A DNA stretch of 47,469 bases from Bodo saltans. Its lineage: Eukaryota; Euglenozoa; Kinetoplastea; Eubodonida; Bodonidae. Positions 36,323-46,339 of the stretch are shown one piece after another. Below the pieces are notes generated by a model, which was not told the DNA's origin, ran no database searches, and was given only the letters and a program-made list of their open reading frames with translations. The stretch is from contig CYKH01000081.1 of the NCBI GenBank assembly GCA_001460835.1, forward strand, positions 10,003 through 57,471. The letters run 5' to 3'. How positions within the stretch are numbered: position 1 is the stretch's first letter; each line of letters opens with the position of its first letter. A program made the translations under genes and the position numbers.

Positions 36323-37549
36323 ATGCTCCACCGCACTGCCATCCGCTCCGCGAAGGTTGCCGTTCTCGGCGCCGCTGGTGGCATTGGCCAGCCCCTGAGC
36401 ATGCTGCTCAAGAACAGCCCCCTGGTGTCTGAGCTCACTTGCTACGATATCGTCAACGCCGTCGGTGTCGCGACTGATCTCTCTCACATCTCTTCCCCCG
36501 CCAAGGTCACTGGTTACATTAAGGAGGACCTGCCCAAGGCCCTTGAGGGTGCTGAGGTCGTTATCATCCCCGCTGGTGTCCCCCGCAAGCCCGGTATGAC
36601 CCGTGATGATCTGTTCAACACCAACGCAAGCATCGTCAAGAACCTCGTTGAGGCGTGCGCCAAGGCTTGCCCCAAGGCCCTGATTGGCATCATTGCCAAC
36701 CCCGTCAACAGCACCGTCCCCAACGCCGTCGGTGTCGCGACTGATCTCTCTCACATCTCTTCCCCCGCCAAGGTCACTGGTTACATTAAGGAGGACCTGC
36801 CCAAGGCCCTTGAGGGTGCTGAGGTCGTTATCATCCCCGCTGGTGTCCCCCGCAAGCCCGGTATGACCCGTGATGATCTGTTCAACACCAACGCAAGCAT
36901 CGTCAAGAACCTCGTTGAGGCGTGCGCCAAGGCTTGCCCCAAGGCCCTGATTGGCATCATTGCCAACCCCGTCAACAGCACCGTCCCCATCGCTGCTGAG
37001 GTCCTCAAGGCTGCCGGCGTCTACGATCCCCGCAAGCTGTTCGGTGTCACCACCCTCGACATCGTCCGTGCCAAGACCTTCATCGCTGCAGAGCTCGGCA
37101 TCAGCCCCTTCGATATCAACGTCACCGTTGTTGGTGGCCACAGCGGCCCCACGATCGTCCCCCTGATCACCCAATCTGGCTTCAAGCTGTCCGAGGACAA
37201 GCTGAAGGCCATCACCCACCGCATCCAGTACGGTGGTGATGAGGTCGTCAAGGCTAAGGACGGCACTGGCTCCGCCACCCTCTCCATGGCCTTCGCCGGC
37301 GCTGAATTCGCGTTCTCTGCCCTCAAGGCCCTCCGCGGTGACCAGGGTATCGTTGAGTGCACCTTTGTCCAGTCTGAGGTCGACAAGCGCGTCCCCTTCT
37401 TCAGCTCCCGCGTCGAGCTCGGCAAGAACGGTGTTGAGAAGATCCACCCCATTGGTCCCGTCACCCCCTTCGAGGCTGACCTCATCGAGAAGTGCATCGA
37501 GGAGCTCTCCAAGAACATCCAGAAGGGTATCGAGTTTGGCAAGCGCTAA
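36323..37549 (+). CDS. Malate dehydrogenase, probably mitochondrial, with an internal duplication (408 aa)
   Basis: Malate dehydrogenase interconverts malate and oxaloacetate with NAD. The NAD-binding loop [10 protein letters not shown], substrate loop [18 protein letters not shown] and catalytic GGHSG (His273) are all present. The short start [11 protein letters not shown], basic and hydroxylated, fits a mitochondrial presequence, and no C-terminal glycosomal signal (SKL-type) is seen. A 267-bp unit is repeated exactly, so residues 45-133 are duplicated as 134-222, including the substrate-binding Arg loop. Normal enzymes have about 320 residues; removing one copy gives 319. The extra segment should disrupt the Rossmann fold, so the enzyme may be inactive or the duplication may be an assembly error. 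Strong G/C-ending codon bias suggests high expression. Confidence 0.9.
   Translation: MLHRTAIRSAKVAVLGAAGGIGQPLSMLLKNSPLVSELTCYDIVNAVGVATDLSHISSPAKVTGYIKEDLPKALEGAEVVIIPAGVPRKPGMTRDDLFNTNASIVKNLVEACAKACPKALIGIIANPVNSTVPNAVGVATDLSHISSPAKVTGYIKEDLPKALEGAEVVIIPAGVPRKPGMTRDDLFNTNASIVKNLVEACAKACPKALIGIIANPVNSTVPIAAEVLKAAGVYDPRKLFGVTTLDIVRAKTFIAAELGISPFDINVTVVGGHSGPTIVPLITQSGFKLSEDKLKAITHRIQYGGDEVVKAKDGTGSATLSMAFAGAEFAFSALKALRGDQGIVECTFVQSEVDKRVPFFSSRVELGKNGVEKIHPIGPVTPFEADLIEKCIEELSKNIQKGIEFGKR
36455..36721 (+). repeat. 267-bp perfect tandem duplication in malate dehydrogenase, copy 1
   Basis: The unit begins AACGCCGTCGGTGTCGCG and is repeated directly at 36722. No differences between the copies were seen when read side by side. 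Confidence 0.95.
36722..36988 (+). repeat. 267-bp perfect tandem duplication in malate dehydrogenase, copy 2
   Basis: Identical second copy in the same frame (89 codons). After it the gene continues with [10 protein letters not shown], the normal continuation of NSTVP. Confidence 0.95.
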
Positions 37550-38032
37550 TTAATTAGCATCGTGGAGTACTCTACTACTGAAGCACCAAATGACGTTGTG
37601 ATTCAACGGGAATTGCTATCAAGGAGGAAGTCAACCCTATTCACACGGTGAATGGATTGTTACCAACACAAGCAACATGAAAATGACAAAAAAACCATCG
37701 AATGGGAAATCATGAAAAAAAAATGAAACGAACAAAATTCAACTCACAATGCACACACACATACGGAAGGTCAAGTCTATTTGCTTTGCGCACAAAGCAC
37801 TTGTTTCTTCGAAAACGGAGACAGGTGTGGTTGGTAGTAACTTCACCACCAGTGGCAAAACAGTTCAGCGACTTCCACCAGATTTTTCACAAACGTCGCA
37901 ACAAGCGCAACCAAGAACAATATTTTTGACGTTAAATGTGATGCCAAGGTGTGCACAAATCCATGCATATCCACGACGTTTCTTTGTTACTGTTCGACAA
38001 AAGAATTCAAAGAGAACATATTCACGAATGAA
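37550..38032. other. Spacer after malate dehydrogenase
   Basis: 483 bases with A-rich runs (37687-37730) and a pyrimidine stretch near 37979-37997 followed by AG. A four-codon upstream frame (ATG 38028 to TAG 38042) overlaps the start of the next gene. No other gene is seen. Confidence 0.45.
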
Positions 38033-40513
38033 ATGCATTTAGTACGGGTTGGTCTTGCAAAGGAGGAGGCACGCCAACTTCTTGAAATTGCTGAGAGCGT
38101 CAATGATCAGCACCGCAAGGGCAATGATGCAGTTTCCGTTGCCCCGCAGACGGTCCCAGAGACGGAGGCAAACACAACAACTCCTAAGAGTGCGTTGCCC
38201 ACACTCATGCAGCGTTTGCAGTTGCAGCAGCAGAAGCCACCTCAGCAACAAACCAATCAAGCCAGGATTCAACAACTTGCAGCAGAGGATCGATTGTTGC
38301 GCAGAGATGTTTTTCTCACGGCTGCAGTCGCCTCTGCCAAAACAGACTCAACGGACAAAAGTGGACGAGCGAGAGCAACAAGCCGCAAGGGGCCCACACA
38401 GTTCACCACGACGGCTGCCCCTGGGTCACGACTGTCTCGGATGCTAGATTGGAGGGAACTGTTCAGATACCGCACTCCATCCGATGTTGAATTGGGGGTG
38501 GGAAAGAACGTGGTCATGGGTGCGTTTGGGGGTCTCAAAGAGGACGTTGGCGTTCCCACAGCGTCAAGTCGAGAGAACGACATCGCAAAGAGAACCATTG
38601 CGAAAGACGACTCCCTCATTCTGGTGCGTGCAGGGGGCAAGGACGAGCCCCACAGGACATCAACCTCAACAACGCCTACCGATCCCCCATCGCTCTACGC
38701 AGCGTCCTCGGGCCACTCGGTGGAGTACATTTGGTTCGGGGAAGCGGTGAAGACAACCCTCTACTCCCTTAGTCTTGCAGGGACGTTTGCCAACGCAGGG
38801 AGCTACGGCGCCACGCCACGTGGGGTAGTGCGAGCTGTGGAAATGCTAGAAGTGATGGAGCAGCAGCACCCTGCTCGATTTGACATTGAAGCTCGATGGA
38901 ATTTGCTCGATGAAGTCACAGAGAGGTTGGCTCGATTCTTACGATGCGACCCGGGAGATTTGCTTCTTCTGCCTAACTGCAACACGGCAACGAGTACCGC
39001 ACTGAAGAGTCTTCCGTGGGAGCCACGGGATCGCATTCTCATCCTCTCCTGTGAGTACGACGCCACGATAGCCGCAGTGGAATGGCTGGTGGCCCAATAC
39101 GGCGTTGTCATAGAGATGCTTGAAGTCACATTCCCCGTGTCCGACGACAAGATCATTTCTGACCTTCGCGGGCGACTTCTTGCGTTGCACATTGGTGGTC
39201 GGCTCCCTCGTCTCGCCAATTTCTGTCATGTCACAAGTAAGAGTGCATGGATATTTCCGATAAAGAGAATGGTGGCGGTTTGTCACGAATTCGGCGTCCC
39301 CGTTCTCGTCGATGGTGCGCACGCACCAGGCCATGTGGCCACGTTAGATCTCAACGACATTGGCGCTGATTTGTATTGTGGTACGTGCCATAAGTGGATG
39401 TACAGTTGCCAAGGGGTCGCGTTTATAGTCGTGCGTCCGGAGTGGCATGCGCTGATGGACCCGTTGGTACCAACAGGATACACGACACAGTACCTCACAC
39501 AGCAACAAGCGGCGCATCAACCACAACATCAGCAGTCAATTGAGGCGCATAATCCCTTAGTGCAAGGTGCTAGTAGTAGTGACGATGCTTGGGAGGGGAG
39601 AGGAAGCGCAAAGTTAGGTCCAAAGTCAGCCTTGAACTCCGCGTCCTTGGCGTTTCGATTTCGAATGAGCATCGCTCCGACGCAAATTCCTACTTTTATC
39701 GCACTGTGGACAGCGATGGACTTCGCTGAGTACATTTGCGGTGGTTGGGACCGAATTTTTTCGTACCAACAACGCCTCGCTGAAGAAGCCGCTGTGTACT
39801 TGCACAAAGAGTGGGAGTTGGTGAAGGATGGCATCTACGACCCTTGCATTCAGTGGTGTCAAATGGGAGCGACGGGACAGCTTGTTGTCAGCAGAGATGA
39901 CCTGGGCAGTGACAAGGGCACAGAGGCAACCCTCAGGCAACGAAGGCAGCGAGCTCAGTCGATGAAGTCCGCGGCGACCGATGGTACCGGTGATGATGTC
40001 ACGTCCCTCATGCTCAACGCACAAAATCACCACGTTGGTCAAATTTCGGAAGGGGTTGGGAACTGCATGCCGCTCATACCAATTCCCAATAGCCGCAATG
40101 CAACGGATAAGGATGCCAAGACCCTCATGGGGTACCTACTCACGAGATTCAACATTACCTGTTTTATTGCCGTTGCGCCAGTGATTGCGTACACAGATGA
40201 TGCCGCAACGCGCTTTGCGAATGCCAGAGCCCTTTCACAAGACACGAGAAGCGACGTGGATGCGACTGACTTGGGAGTGGCGGCAGCTCATCTTCGCGAG
40301 TTCGATTGGGCTCGCGGCCCAGTGAAAATGCTGGTGCTGCGTTTCACCGCCCAGGTCCATGCATCGCACCAAGACACGCGCACCATCGGTGCCGCTGTGC
40401 GAGCAGTGCAGATGTCTAGCTCTCTTGCCGCCGAGAAACTTCTGCGGAGGGACATGGCCAATTCTTCGCTCCAAGGGAGTGGTGAAGCTCCGGTGACAGC
40501 TGCAATGAACTAA
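38033..40513 (+). CDS. Class V aminotransferase-like PLP enzyme (826 aa)
   Basis: The fold-type I PLP core occupies about residues 230-560 and resembles the isopenicillin-N-epimerase branch of class V aminotransferases. VLVDGAHAPGHVA carries the cofactor Asp (D427), and GADLYCGTCHKWMYS the Schiff-base Lys (K454). The N-terminal about 220 residues are Gln/Thr/Ser-rich and probably disordered, and a Gln/His-rich insertion follows the core Lys. The C-terminal part (about 690-826) fits the small domain. The protein is about twice the length of bacterial relatives. The substrate cannot be told; cysteine desulfurase or epimerase-type activities are possible. The start is the first ATG in a frame open upstream. 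The four-codon upstream frame that overlaps it could lower translation. Confidence 0.8.
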   Translation: MHLVRVGLAKEEARQLLEIAESVNDQHRKGNDAVSVAPQTVPETEANTTTPKSALPTLMQRLQLQQQKPPQQQTNQARIQQLAAEDRLLRRDVFLTAAVASAKTDSTDKSGRARATSRKGPTQFTTTAAPGSRLSRMLDWRELFRYRTPSDVELGVGKNVVMGAFGGLKEDVGVPTASSRENDIAKRTIAKDDSLILVRAGGKDEPHRTSTSTTPTDPPSLYAASSGHSVEYIWFGEAVKTTLYSLSLAGTFANAGSYGATPRGVVRAVEMLEVMEQQHPARFDIEARWNLLDEVTERLARFLRCDPGDLLLLPNCNTATSTALKSLPWEPRDRILILSCEYDATIAAVEWLVAQYGVVIEMLEVTFPVSDDKIISDLRGRLLALHIGGRLPRLANFCHVTSKSAWIFPIKRMVAVCHEFGVPVLVDGAHAPGHVATLDLNDIGADLYCGTCHKWMYSCQGVAFIVVRPEWHALMDPLVPTGYTTQYLTQQQAAHQPQHQQSIEAHNPLVQGASSSDDAWEGRGSAKLGPKSALNSASLAFRFRMSIAPTQIPTFIALWTAMDFAEYICGGWDRIFSYQQRLAEEAAVYLHKEWELVKDGIYDPCIQWCQMGATGQLVVSRDDLGSDKGTEATLRQRRQRAQSMKSAATDGTGDDVTSLMLNAQNHHVGQISEGVGNCMPLIPIPNSRNATDKDAKTLMGYLLTRFNITCFIAVAPVIAYTDDAATRFANARALSQDTRSDVDATDLGVAAAHLREFDWARGPVKMLVLRFTAQVHASHQDTRTIGAAVRAVQMSSSLAAEKLLRRDMANSSLQGSGEAPVTAAMN

Positions 40514-40563
40514 CAGTGAACCCCATAGAACTTCGTTTTCTCACGCTGATCATGTTGTGTATT

Positions 40564-40632
40564 TCCTTTCTTTGTTTCTTTTTCCCCCGTAACACATCTT
40601 CAACTCCTTTCCTTGAACTCCTAAACGCACAG
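40564..40632 (+). promoter_or_regulatory. Predicted spliced-leader acceptor for the ferric reductase gene
   Basis: A long C/T-rich stretch (CCTTTCTTTGTTTCTTTTTC and beyond) is followed by AG at 40631-40632, with the ATG at 40670. Confidence 0.55.
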
Positions 40633-40669
40633 AAGTAACGCAAGGGAGACAAAGGATTCCCTTTCAACC

Positions 40670-43063
40670 ATGACTTCGCACTTTTTTGAGTCGAGTCCAC
40701 TTATCGTCGACGTTCAGCGTCAACAATCTGATGTTGCAACGGTCGCGTCGCTTCGCAAGCGTGCGTTGGTGAAGGCATGGGGTTCCATGTTCGTTGGTGC
40801 AGCTGCCTGTGCGGGAGCAGGAGTTGGCCTGGGCATTTGGCACGAGTCAAGCGTCTTCCACACGCCAAACTACACGTATGGCTACACTGAGCGCACCTTC
40901 TTTGGCCTCTTGGCTTTTACCGCACTCTCAGCCATGGCCTTCACGTGGCTGTACAGTGGAGTCCGCTCACTGGTTGCCCTCTGTCCTCGCTCCATCGGTG
41001 CCAATTTCCTTCTAGTCCTGCTTTCTGCTGGGACAATTGGAACTGGTATCCTCGGGGGTGCTGTGTGGGGTAAACCAACGTTGAAGTGCTTTGCTGTCTT
41101 TTGTGTCAATGCAGATATTTACCAGCCCGATCCTAATGGTTCTCCTACGGGTGTGGGTTGGTTGGCGGTCGTTGGCATTGCTGCATTGATTGCACTGTCA
41201 AGCATTGGGCTCAGCATTCTACATCGCGTATCGTTGAACGCCGTGGCCCGTGCTTGCGGTAACCGTGGTGACAACTTTGAGTACGGCTCCACGAGCATTC
41301 CTTCGTCGTCACAAACGGCACTGCACCTGTTGCTGTCTACCCTCCTATTTGCTTTTTTCGGGGGCTTTGGGCTCGTCACGCTGTACCTACCAGACACGTT
41401 CCAGACGTTTGGTGCTGACGGAATTGCCGCCAATGCCATGGTGGAAGCAACGGACAACATCGCATTATGCTACAACAACAGTTCTCAGTACACCTGTCCG
41501 GAAGTGAGCACCGCGACGTTTTCCACCACAAACTGGCGATGGAGCACGAACCTTGTGTTACGCCTGTATCCGTCCAACGTGATGTTTTATCTTTACCTTC
41601 TGACCCTGGTGGCGTTCGTCGCTCTTGTTCGCTGCAACCGCCGCGGACGATTGTTTTTGAAGAAGCAGGTGGCTGGTGGCTTCTCACGAGGGGAGGCCCT
41701 CCTTGCAGTGTGGACGCTAGCGATGGTATCTCTGTTCTTTTTCTACTGGATCCATGATCACAACTTCAACTTCGGATTTTTGACTCTTACCAAGCCGGAG
41801 TATTGGGCTCGCTCATGCGGTCAGCTTGCGGTTGTCCTCTTATCCCTTCTATTTTTCCCCGCGTCGCGTCACTCAGTTCTGCACGCCATCATTGGATCCT
41901 CCTGGGAAGCCTCCCTCTGGGCCCACCGCGTCCTTGGGTATGGTGTGTTGGCGGCTACCTTTGCCCACATGGTGTGCTGGTACCGTTTCTACGACATCAA
42001 CGGAACCTTTCCTCAAGATGTGTTCCACTTACCAATGACAACGCCCATCGACGATGATAACTTCACGATTGCGTTAAGCACCCTCGCGGCATGGACCTTG
42101 TTCCTGTGCATGGGTGTGTTTGCGCTCGCCCCCATCCGCAGGAAGTTCTTTGAGTTGTTTTACTATCTGCACCTGTTTGCCGCGTACCTGACGATCCCGG
42201 CAGTGTTGTGGCATGCCACCTCAGGTTGGGAGTATCTCATCCCAGGCCTCACGGTGTGGTTCATGGACCGAATGCTGCGTCTGAGTCGCAGCAGCCGCCC
42301 TGTTGAGTTGATTGATGCATCCGTGCACGCTGATTGTGTGACGGAGCTTCGTTTCCGTGTTTCTGGAATGAAAGCAAGTCCAGGTCAATACGTCTTTGTC
42401 AATATTCCGGAGTTGTCCCTTTTTGAGTGGCACCCATTCACTCTCAGCACTGGCAACAACAATGACGACGCCTTTACCGTTCATATTCGAGACATGGGTG
42501 CAGGCACGTGGACGGGCAGACTCCTGCAGCTTGTGAAGGCAGGAGGCGGCCACTCCCTCACGCTTTCCGTGGATGGCCCATGCGGTCAACCCCTTCGTGC
42601 GGAAGAGTTCAAGAAGATCATTTTGATTGCAGGTGGTATTGGGATCACGCCTTGTGCTTCCATTTACGCTCACCTGAAATCTCGCGACGATATCTCCGCC
42701 TCATTGGTGTGGGCGTTGCGAGAGTCCGATGTTGCGCAAGCCTTTGTACATCATTTCGCCCGAAACTCGGTGAAAGGCGTTGGAGCAAGCAACGTGAAAA
42801 TATTCCTCACCTCTGGGGGAGGCGGCATGTCTGCACACGCAGCGTCTGCTCTCACCACGGTAGATGGGCCAGTCCTTTCTGAAGAGGTTCAATCCTATCG
42901 TGCTCGGCCTTCCATTACCAAAGAAATTGAAGCCGCAGCGGGAGGAATACATCCAGATGACGTTCTTGTGTTTGCCTGCGGCCCCGAGACGCTGATGGCT
43001 GAGGCTGCAGTGGCTGCACGACAGTTGGGAGCACACTTTCACAAGGAAACGTTTCTTTTGTAA
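40670..43063 (+). CDS. Ferric reductase / NADPH-oxidase-like flavocytochrome (797 aa)
   Basis: These membrane enzymes pass electrons from NAD(P)H through FAD and two hemes across the membrane, either to iron or to oxygen. Paired heme ligands are clear: H419 and H433 (WAHRVLGYGVLAATFAHMVC), and H501 and H515 (LHLFAAYLTIPAVLWHA), each 14 apart. The cytosolic part has the FAD motif HPFTLS (from H588), the nucleotide-binding GGIGITP (655-661) and CGPETL (C770), and ends HKETFLL. Four or so extra membrane helices precede the ferric-reductase domain (about residues 35-330), with a lumenal or outer loop bearing Cys and NXS/T sites. Trypanosomatids use related ferric reductases for iron uptake. No EF-hands are present, so a calcium-controlled oxidase is unlikely. 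Confidence 0.9.
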   Translation: MTSHFFESSPLIVDVQRQQSDVATVASLRKRALVKAWGSMFVGAAACAGAGVGLGIWHESSVFHTPNYTYGYTERTFFGLLAFTALSAMAFTWLYSGVRSLVALCPRSIGANFLLVLLSAGTIGTGILGGAVWGKPTLKCFAVFCVNADIYQPDPNGSPTGVGWLAVVGIAALIALSSIGLSILHRVSLNAVARACGNRGDNFEYGSTSIPSSSQTALHLLLSTLLFAFFGGFGLVTLYLPDTFQTFGADGIAANAMVEATDNIALCYNNSSQYTCPEVSTATFSTTNWRWSTNLVLRLYPSNVMFYLYLLTLVAFVALVRCNRRGRLFLKKQVAGGFSRGEALLAVWTLAMVSLFFFYWIHDHNFNFGFLTLTKPEYWARSCGQLAVVLLSLLFFPASRHSVLHAIIGSSWEASLWAHRVLGYGVLAATFAHMVCWYRFYDINGTFPQDVFHLPMTTPIDDDNFTIALSTLAAWTLFLCMGVFALAPIRRKFFELFYYLHLFAAYLTIPAVLWHATSGWEYLIPGLTVWFMDRMLRLSRSSRPVELIDASVHADCVTELRFRVSGMKASPGQYVFVNIPELSLFEWHPFTLSTGNNNDDAFTVHIRDMGAGTWTGRLLQLVKAGGGHSLTLSVDGPCGQPLRAEEFKKIILIAGGIGITPCASIYAHLKSRDDISASLVWALRESDVAQAFVHHFARNSVKGVGASNVKIFLTSGGGGMSAHAASALTTVDGPVLSEEVQSYRARPSITKEIEAAAGGIHPDDVLVFACGPETLMAEAAVAARQLGAHFHKETFLL

Positions 43064-43560
43064 AGTGTTGAAAAAAATCAGTTCCAAAAGCTTGCAGTGC
43101 ACTTTCATATCGGGTTTTTTTTTGTGTGTGTGTTCCAAATCTGCCGGGACGATCACTCCAAACGGCGATCCGAGGAAATTAACAACAGCAGTACATTTTT
43201 ATTTTTTTGTTTTTTTTGTTGTTTGTGAGGAGTACTGAGCGCGTGCATAACGATACTATATTGTTGTTTTACTTTCGAGTTAACTACTTCGCGCGTGCAA
43301 AAGGGTAGCGAGCAGGAGGAAAACAGCAAATATTGTGACGTCATTATTTTTCCTTGCTCGCCGTCATTTATCCCTTTTGTTCGTTTGCATTTTCGTCTAG
43401 ATCGTGGAGAGTTGCTGTTGTTGCAGTACGCACGCTGTGCACCTCACGTACGAACTGAATTTATCAGTCAGAATACGGGGTCTCCAGGTAATAGTGACGC
43501 ACAGCAGGCTAAGACGGTAAGAGAAAAACGAAAAATTAACGCACAAAAGAGACGAAAAGA
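43064..43560. other. Spacer before the NHL-repeat gene
   Basis: 497 bases. T-rich runs at 43116-43126 and 43195-43225 and a pyrimidine-rich stretch at about 43346-43400 ending TCTAG are likely processing signals. No gene is seen. Confidence 0.45.
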
Positions 43561-45624
43561 ATGCGTTCAATAAGAATTCCGAGTTCCTCGATGCATGTAA
43601 CTATGGCGAGCGTTTTTATCTCTGCCCTGTACCTGATCGCCCTCTTCGCGTGGACCGGAACAGCAAGTTCCTCCTCCTCCTCCCTCAGCAAATTTTGCTG
43701 GAGCATCGACCAACAGCATTTCCCTCCTCCATGTGAACCCTCACTTGCGCATCTGGTCGACACAACCTTCGGCTCCATCAGTATTCGTCCTCCGTCGAGA
43801 CTCAAGCGTCGCGGCGAGATATTAGTGACGTCATACCAGAATCAAACGTTGAGATACGAGCCGAACTGCACTGTGGTTGTTGCGAACGAGCCGAACGGCT
43901 TTGTGGTTGCGTACCCCCTCGATCTCTTTCTCAACCAATCATTTCCCAACAATTCCATCGAGATTCAAGCAGCCGCCACGCCTATTGTATTGGGACATGA
44001 CTTGGATGTTTGCACGCTGGTGCCGTGGGGTAGGTCGCAGCCGTTCCCCGTCGAGTACGATGCTCATCCCACCACTGCCACTTTCTTGCGGTCTGGTGAT
44101 ATTGCTTTCGCGGATTCTGTCCCTCATAGCAACATTCTTCGCGTCAACCGAACTTTATCGAGCAAAGGGTCTGTAAACCTCGCTGCTGGTCTGGATGACA
44201 GTGAACTGTGCAACTTCAATGTTACAAACGCACAGAATAACACCAACGCCAAAATGAATAGTTGGGGCTGGACATACGGCATCATTGAAGATCCTCGTGA
44301 AGATGGATGCCTCTACGTGTCCCATTATTACGTTGTCGGTCGTCTATCTCCTGATGGAAATTACTCGTACTACTTCGGCGACTATGAAAAGCCTGGGACG
44401 TGGAATGACACATTCAATAGCGTTACGCTTCCTCGCTGGAGCGCCACCACGAACAACCCCACCCAGCTCGCTATTGACAGCACCACACGCAAAATGTACG
44501 TTGCGGAGAGCGGGATGCACACCATTCGAGAAATCGATATGCAAAGTGGGCTTGCTACTATTGTCGCAGGCAATTTATCGTGGTCCGACTTTCCTCCGAT
44601 CAATTGCAGTTATCCAAGTAACTGCACGGCAGACCAATTGCAGCTGATTTATCCAAGCAGTGTTGCGGTTTATGTCTCGGCTGCGTTTGGCGAAACATGG
44701 TTGTTTGTTGGCGACTTCACCGCAGCTCTGATTTATCGAATTGTACTTACAGGCAATATTAGGACAAACGCTGTGACGATCATTTCTGGCAAGTTGTTTC
44801 AATATTGGGACAAAAGTTCCACCCCCGCACGACACTCCATTGCTGCCTATTTCGACACGACGACGAACACTGGGGCACTTTTTATCGTCGGCCAGAAAGG
44901 CATACAGCGAATTGACTGGGCAGAGCCTCCTCTACAGCCTCTACCATCCCCCACTCCCACTCCCACTAGCACGGTAGATGAAACCGCTGCCGGGGCGACT
45001 GCTGCAACAGTAATCGTCACGGCTTTGATGGGTGGGGTTGCCGTCACGGAATCAACGACGTTGCTTACAGTTGGCAGTGTTCGGTGCCGCAGCTCATCAT
45101 CGCGTAAGCGTAGTATCATGCAACAAATCTTTTACTTCCTAGCCTCCAATGGTGACGAGAACACACCATCCACAGGAGCAGCGTGGGGGATGTTCGCAAT
45201 TGTCATTATTTTTAGCGGCTTGTGGGGGATGTTCGTAATTGTCATTATTTTTAGCGGCTTGCACGTTGGCGCAGCAGCACTTGTGTACTACCGACTGGAC
45301 GAGGAGGAAAAGGCAAAACGAGGAGCTTGGAGTACCGTCTGCGCCAGCGGACGCTGCCCATCGTTTTCGTGGATTACAGCGGATACGTTGTTTCCCCTTT
45401 CGCTTTACAGTGCTATGGAAGCGGTGACGACTGCGTCGCAAACAAGTGGGGAAATCGTCTCTGGCTTCATTCTACTTGCTCTTATTACCGCCACATTTAT
45501 TGTCACTCGCGTGTACCTTACAAAGCACATCACTCCAGCACTACAGTTCGTTGTCTCTCATCTCTTGGGCGACCTTAGACGAAGGAGTCCTAAACCACGC
45601 CACTTAGCGCTTCCACTGTGGTAG
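43561..45624 (+). CDS. NHL-repeat membrane protein (687 aa, probably 3' shortened)
   Basis: A hydrophobic signal segment follows the start (VFISALYLIALFAW, residues about 19-32). The extracellular part has NHL-type beta-propeller repeats, seen in TQLAIDSTTRKMYVAESG with TIREID and GLATIVAG, and several N-glycosylation sites (NCS, NNT, NYS). A Pro/Thr linker (about 460-470) leads to membrane segments around 475-500, 540-570 and 630-660. The second carries a 13-residue duplication from a 39-bp tandem repeat. Large NHL membrane proteins of this general plan are a feature of bodonids, to my knowledge, and might act at the cell surface. The protein stops at TAG (45622-45624) in a place where related-looking sequence seems to continue (45802-46798), so the gene may be truncated. 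Confidence 0.75.
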   Translation: MRSIRIPSSSMHVTMASVFISALYLIALFAWTGTASSSSSSLSKFCWSIDQQHFPPPCEPSLAHLVDTTFGSISIRPPSRLKRRGEILVTSYQNQTLRYEPNCTVVVANEPNGFVVAYPLDLFLNQSFPNNSIEIQAAATPIVLGHDLDVCTLVPWGRSQPFPVEYDAHPTTATFLRSGDIAFADSVPHSNILRVNRTLSSKGSVNLAAGLDDSELCNFNVTNAQNNTNAKMNSWGWTYGIIEDPREDGCLYVSHYYVVGRLSPDGNYSYYFGDYEKPGTWNDTFNSVTLPRWSATTNNPTQLAIDSTTRKMYVAESGMHTIREIDMQSGLATIVAGNLSWSDFPPINCSYPSNCTADQLQLIYPSSVAVYVSAAFGETWLFVGDFTAALIYRIVLTGNIRTNAVTIISGKLFQYWDKSSTPARHSIAAYFDTTTNTGALFIVGQKGIQRIDWAEPPLQPLPSPTPTPTSTVDETAAGATAATVIVTALMGGVAVTESTTLLTVGSVRCRSSSSRKRSIMQQIFYFLASNGDENTPSTGAAWGMFAIVIIFSGLWGMFVIVIIFSGLHVGAAALVYYRLDEEEKAKRGAWSTVCASGRCPSFSWITADTLFPLSLYSAMEAVTTASQTSGEIVSGFILLALITATFIVTRVYLTKHITPALQFVVSHLLGDLRRRSPKPRHLALPLW
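45183..45260 (+). repeat. 39-bp tandem duplication in a membrane segment
   Basis: Two units (45183-45221 and 45222-45260) begin GTGGGGGATGTTCG and differ by one base (Ala to Val). They encode WGMFAIVIIFSGL-type sequence twice, doubling a membrane helix. Confidence 0.9.
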
Positions 45625-45801
45625 CCAGCACCACCTCTTGAACTGCCACTGCGCGCACTTTACTACGGTGGCGCTGTTTGGTCGCGCCCTAGTAAACGTA
45701 GTGACTGCAGTAGGAAGCGTAGCAACGAACCGTAAGGTAGCGTTGTAGCTTTAGTTCGTTTAGTCGTCGTTGTCGTTCGCGAGGTACTTAGCAAGTGACG
45801 T

Positions 45802-46242
45802 ATGCGTAGAGGAGCAGCCGCTGCCGCTGCCGCTGCCGTGGCAGGTGGTTCCTCTCGGGAAGAAATGCAACCAGATTCGCCACTTAAAGATGATCTCGAA
45901 ATCGAGCAGCACTACAGCATGCCGCGGTGGGTCCGTGTTGTGGTTCCTTTAGGGTACTGGGCACCAGAGGACGATACGAAGCGCTGGGGTGCTGGATTCT
46001 CGAAAATGGGTGAATTCCATCGAGACGACAAGTGGTGTGAGACGATCCTTCCCATGCTGTCAGGTATTTTTTCAGGTGCTGCATCTGGTCTGTACGACAG
46101 GCCCGCATGTCAGCCCATCATGGGCGTGCTTGGTTCCATGTTCCTCTTAGCTGCAGTGGTCATTGTGTGGGTGCAGCCGTATCGTATGGCGCCACTCGTG
46201 ATGCAGAAGTACGGGCAAAGCAAGCACAACGAGAGACAGTAA
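45802..46242 (+). CDS. Small membrane protein, or detached 3' piece of the NHL gene (146 aa)
   Basis: It begins with an Ala run (from GCC/GCT trinucleotides) and an acidic segment, then a region with many aromatic residues (PRWVRVVVPLGYWAPE, RWGAGFSKMGEFHRDDKW). Two membrane segments follow (PMLSGIFSGAASGL and GVLGSMFLLAAVVIVWVQ). It is in the same frame as the preceding NHL gene, with three stops in the 177 bases between. The content suits the cytosolic and membrane end of such a protein. No strong acceptor tract lies before its ATG. I favour a remnant of a broken gene, but a separate small gene is possible. Confidence 0.45.
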   Translation: MRRGAAAAAAAAVAGGSSREEMQPDSPLKDDLEIEQHYSMPRWVRVVVPLGYWAPEDDTKRWGAGFSKMGEFHRDDKWCETILPMLSGIFSGAASGLYDRPACQPIMGVLGSMFLLAAVVIVWVQPYRMAPLVMQKYGQSKHNERQ

Positions 46243-46339
46243 ACATAGCGCTTGCGGTAGCCGCTGTGCAAAGGGAACGACGGCATTTCGGTGGTGCAGT
46301 TCCTTCAGTGTGTCCTTGCTGTAGCGAAGGCAATCATCC
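46243..46339 (+). pseudogene. Coding-like stretch between the two open pieces
   Basis: Two different frames carry sensible text here: ETVNIALAVAAVQ in one, and then DGISVVQFLQCVLAVAKA, a likely membrane helix, in another. This suggests the 3' part of the NHL gene has lost its frame more than once. Confidence 0.4.

Noticed and set aside
36305-37447. Long antisense open frame (380 codons) opposite malate dehydrogenase
   Set aside because: It arises from the strong G/C-ending codon bias and is doubled by the 267-bp repeat. It is low-complexity and has no motif.
45625-45801. Stop-codon readthrough or altered genetic code joining the NHL gene with the 146-residue frame
   Set aside because: Three stops of three kinds in 59 codons is what random sequence gives, and TAA, TAG and TGA all act as normal stops elsewhere in the window.
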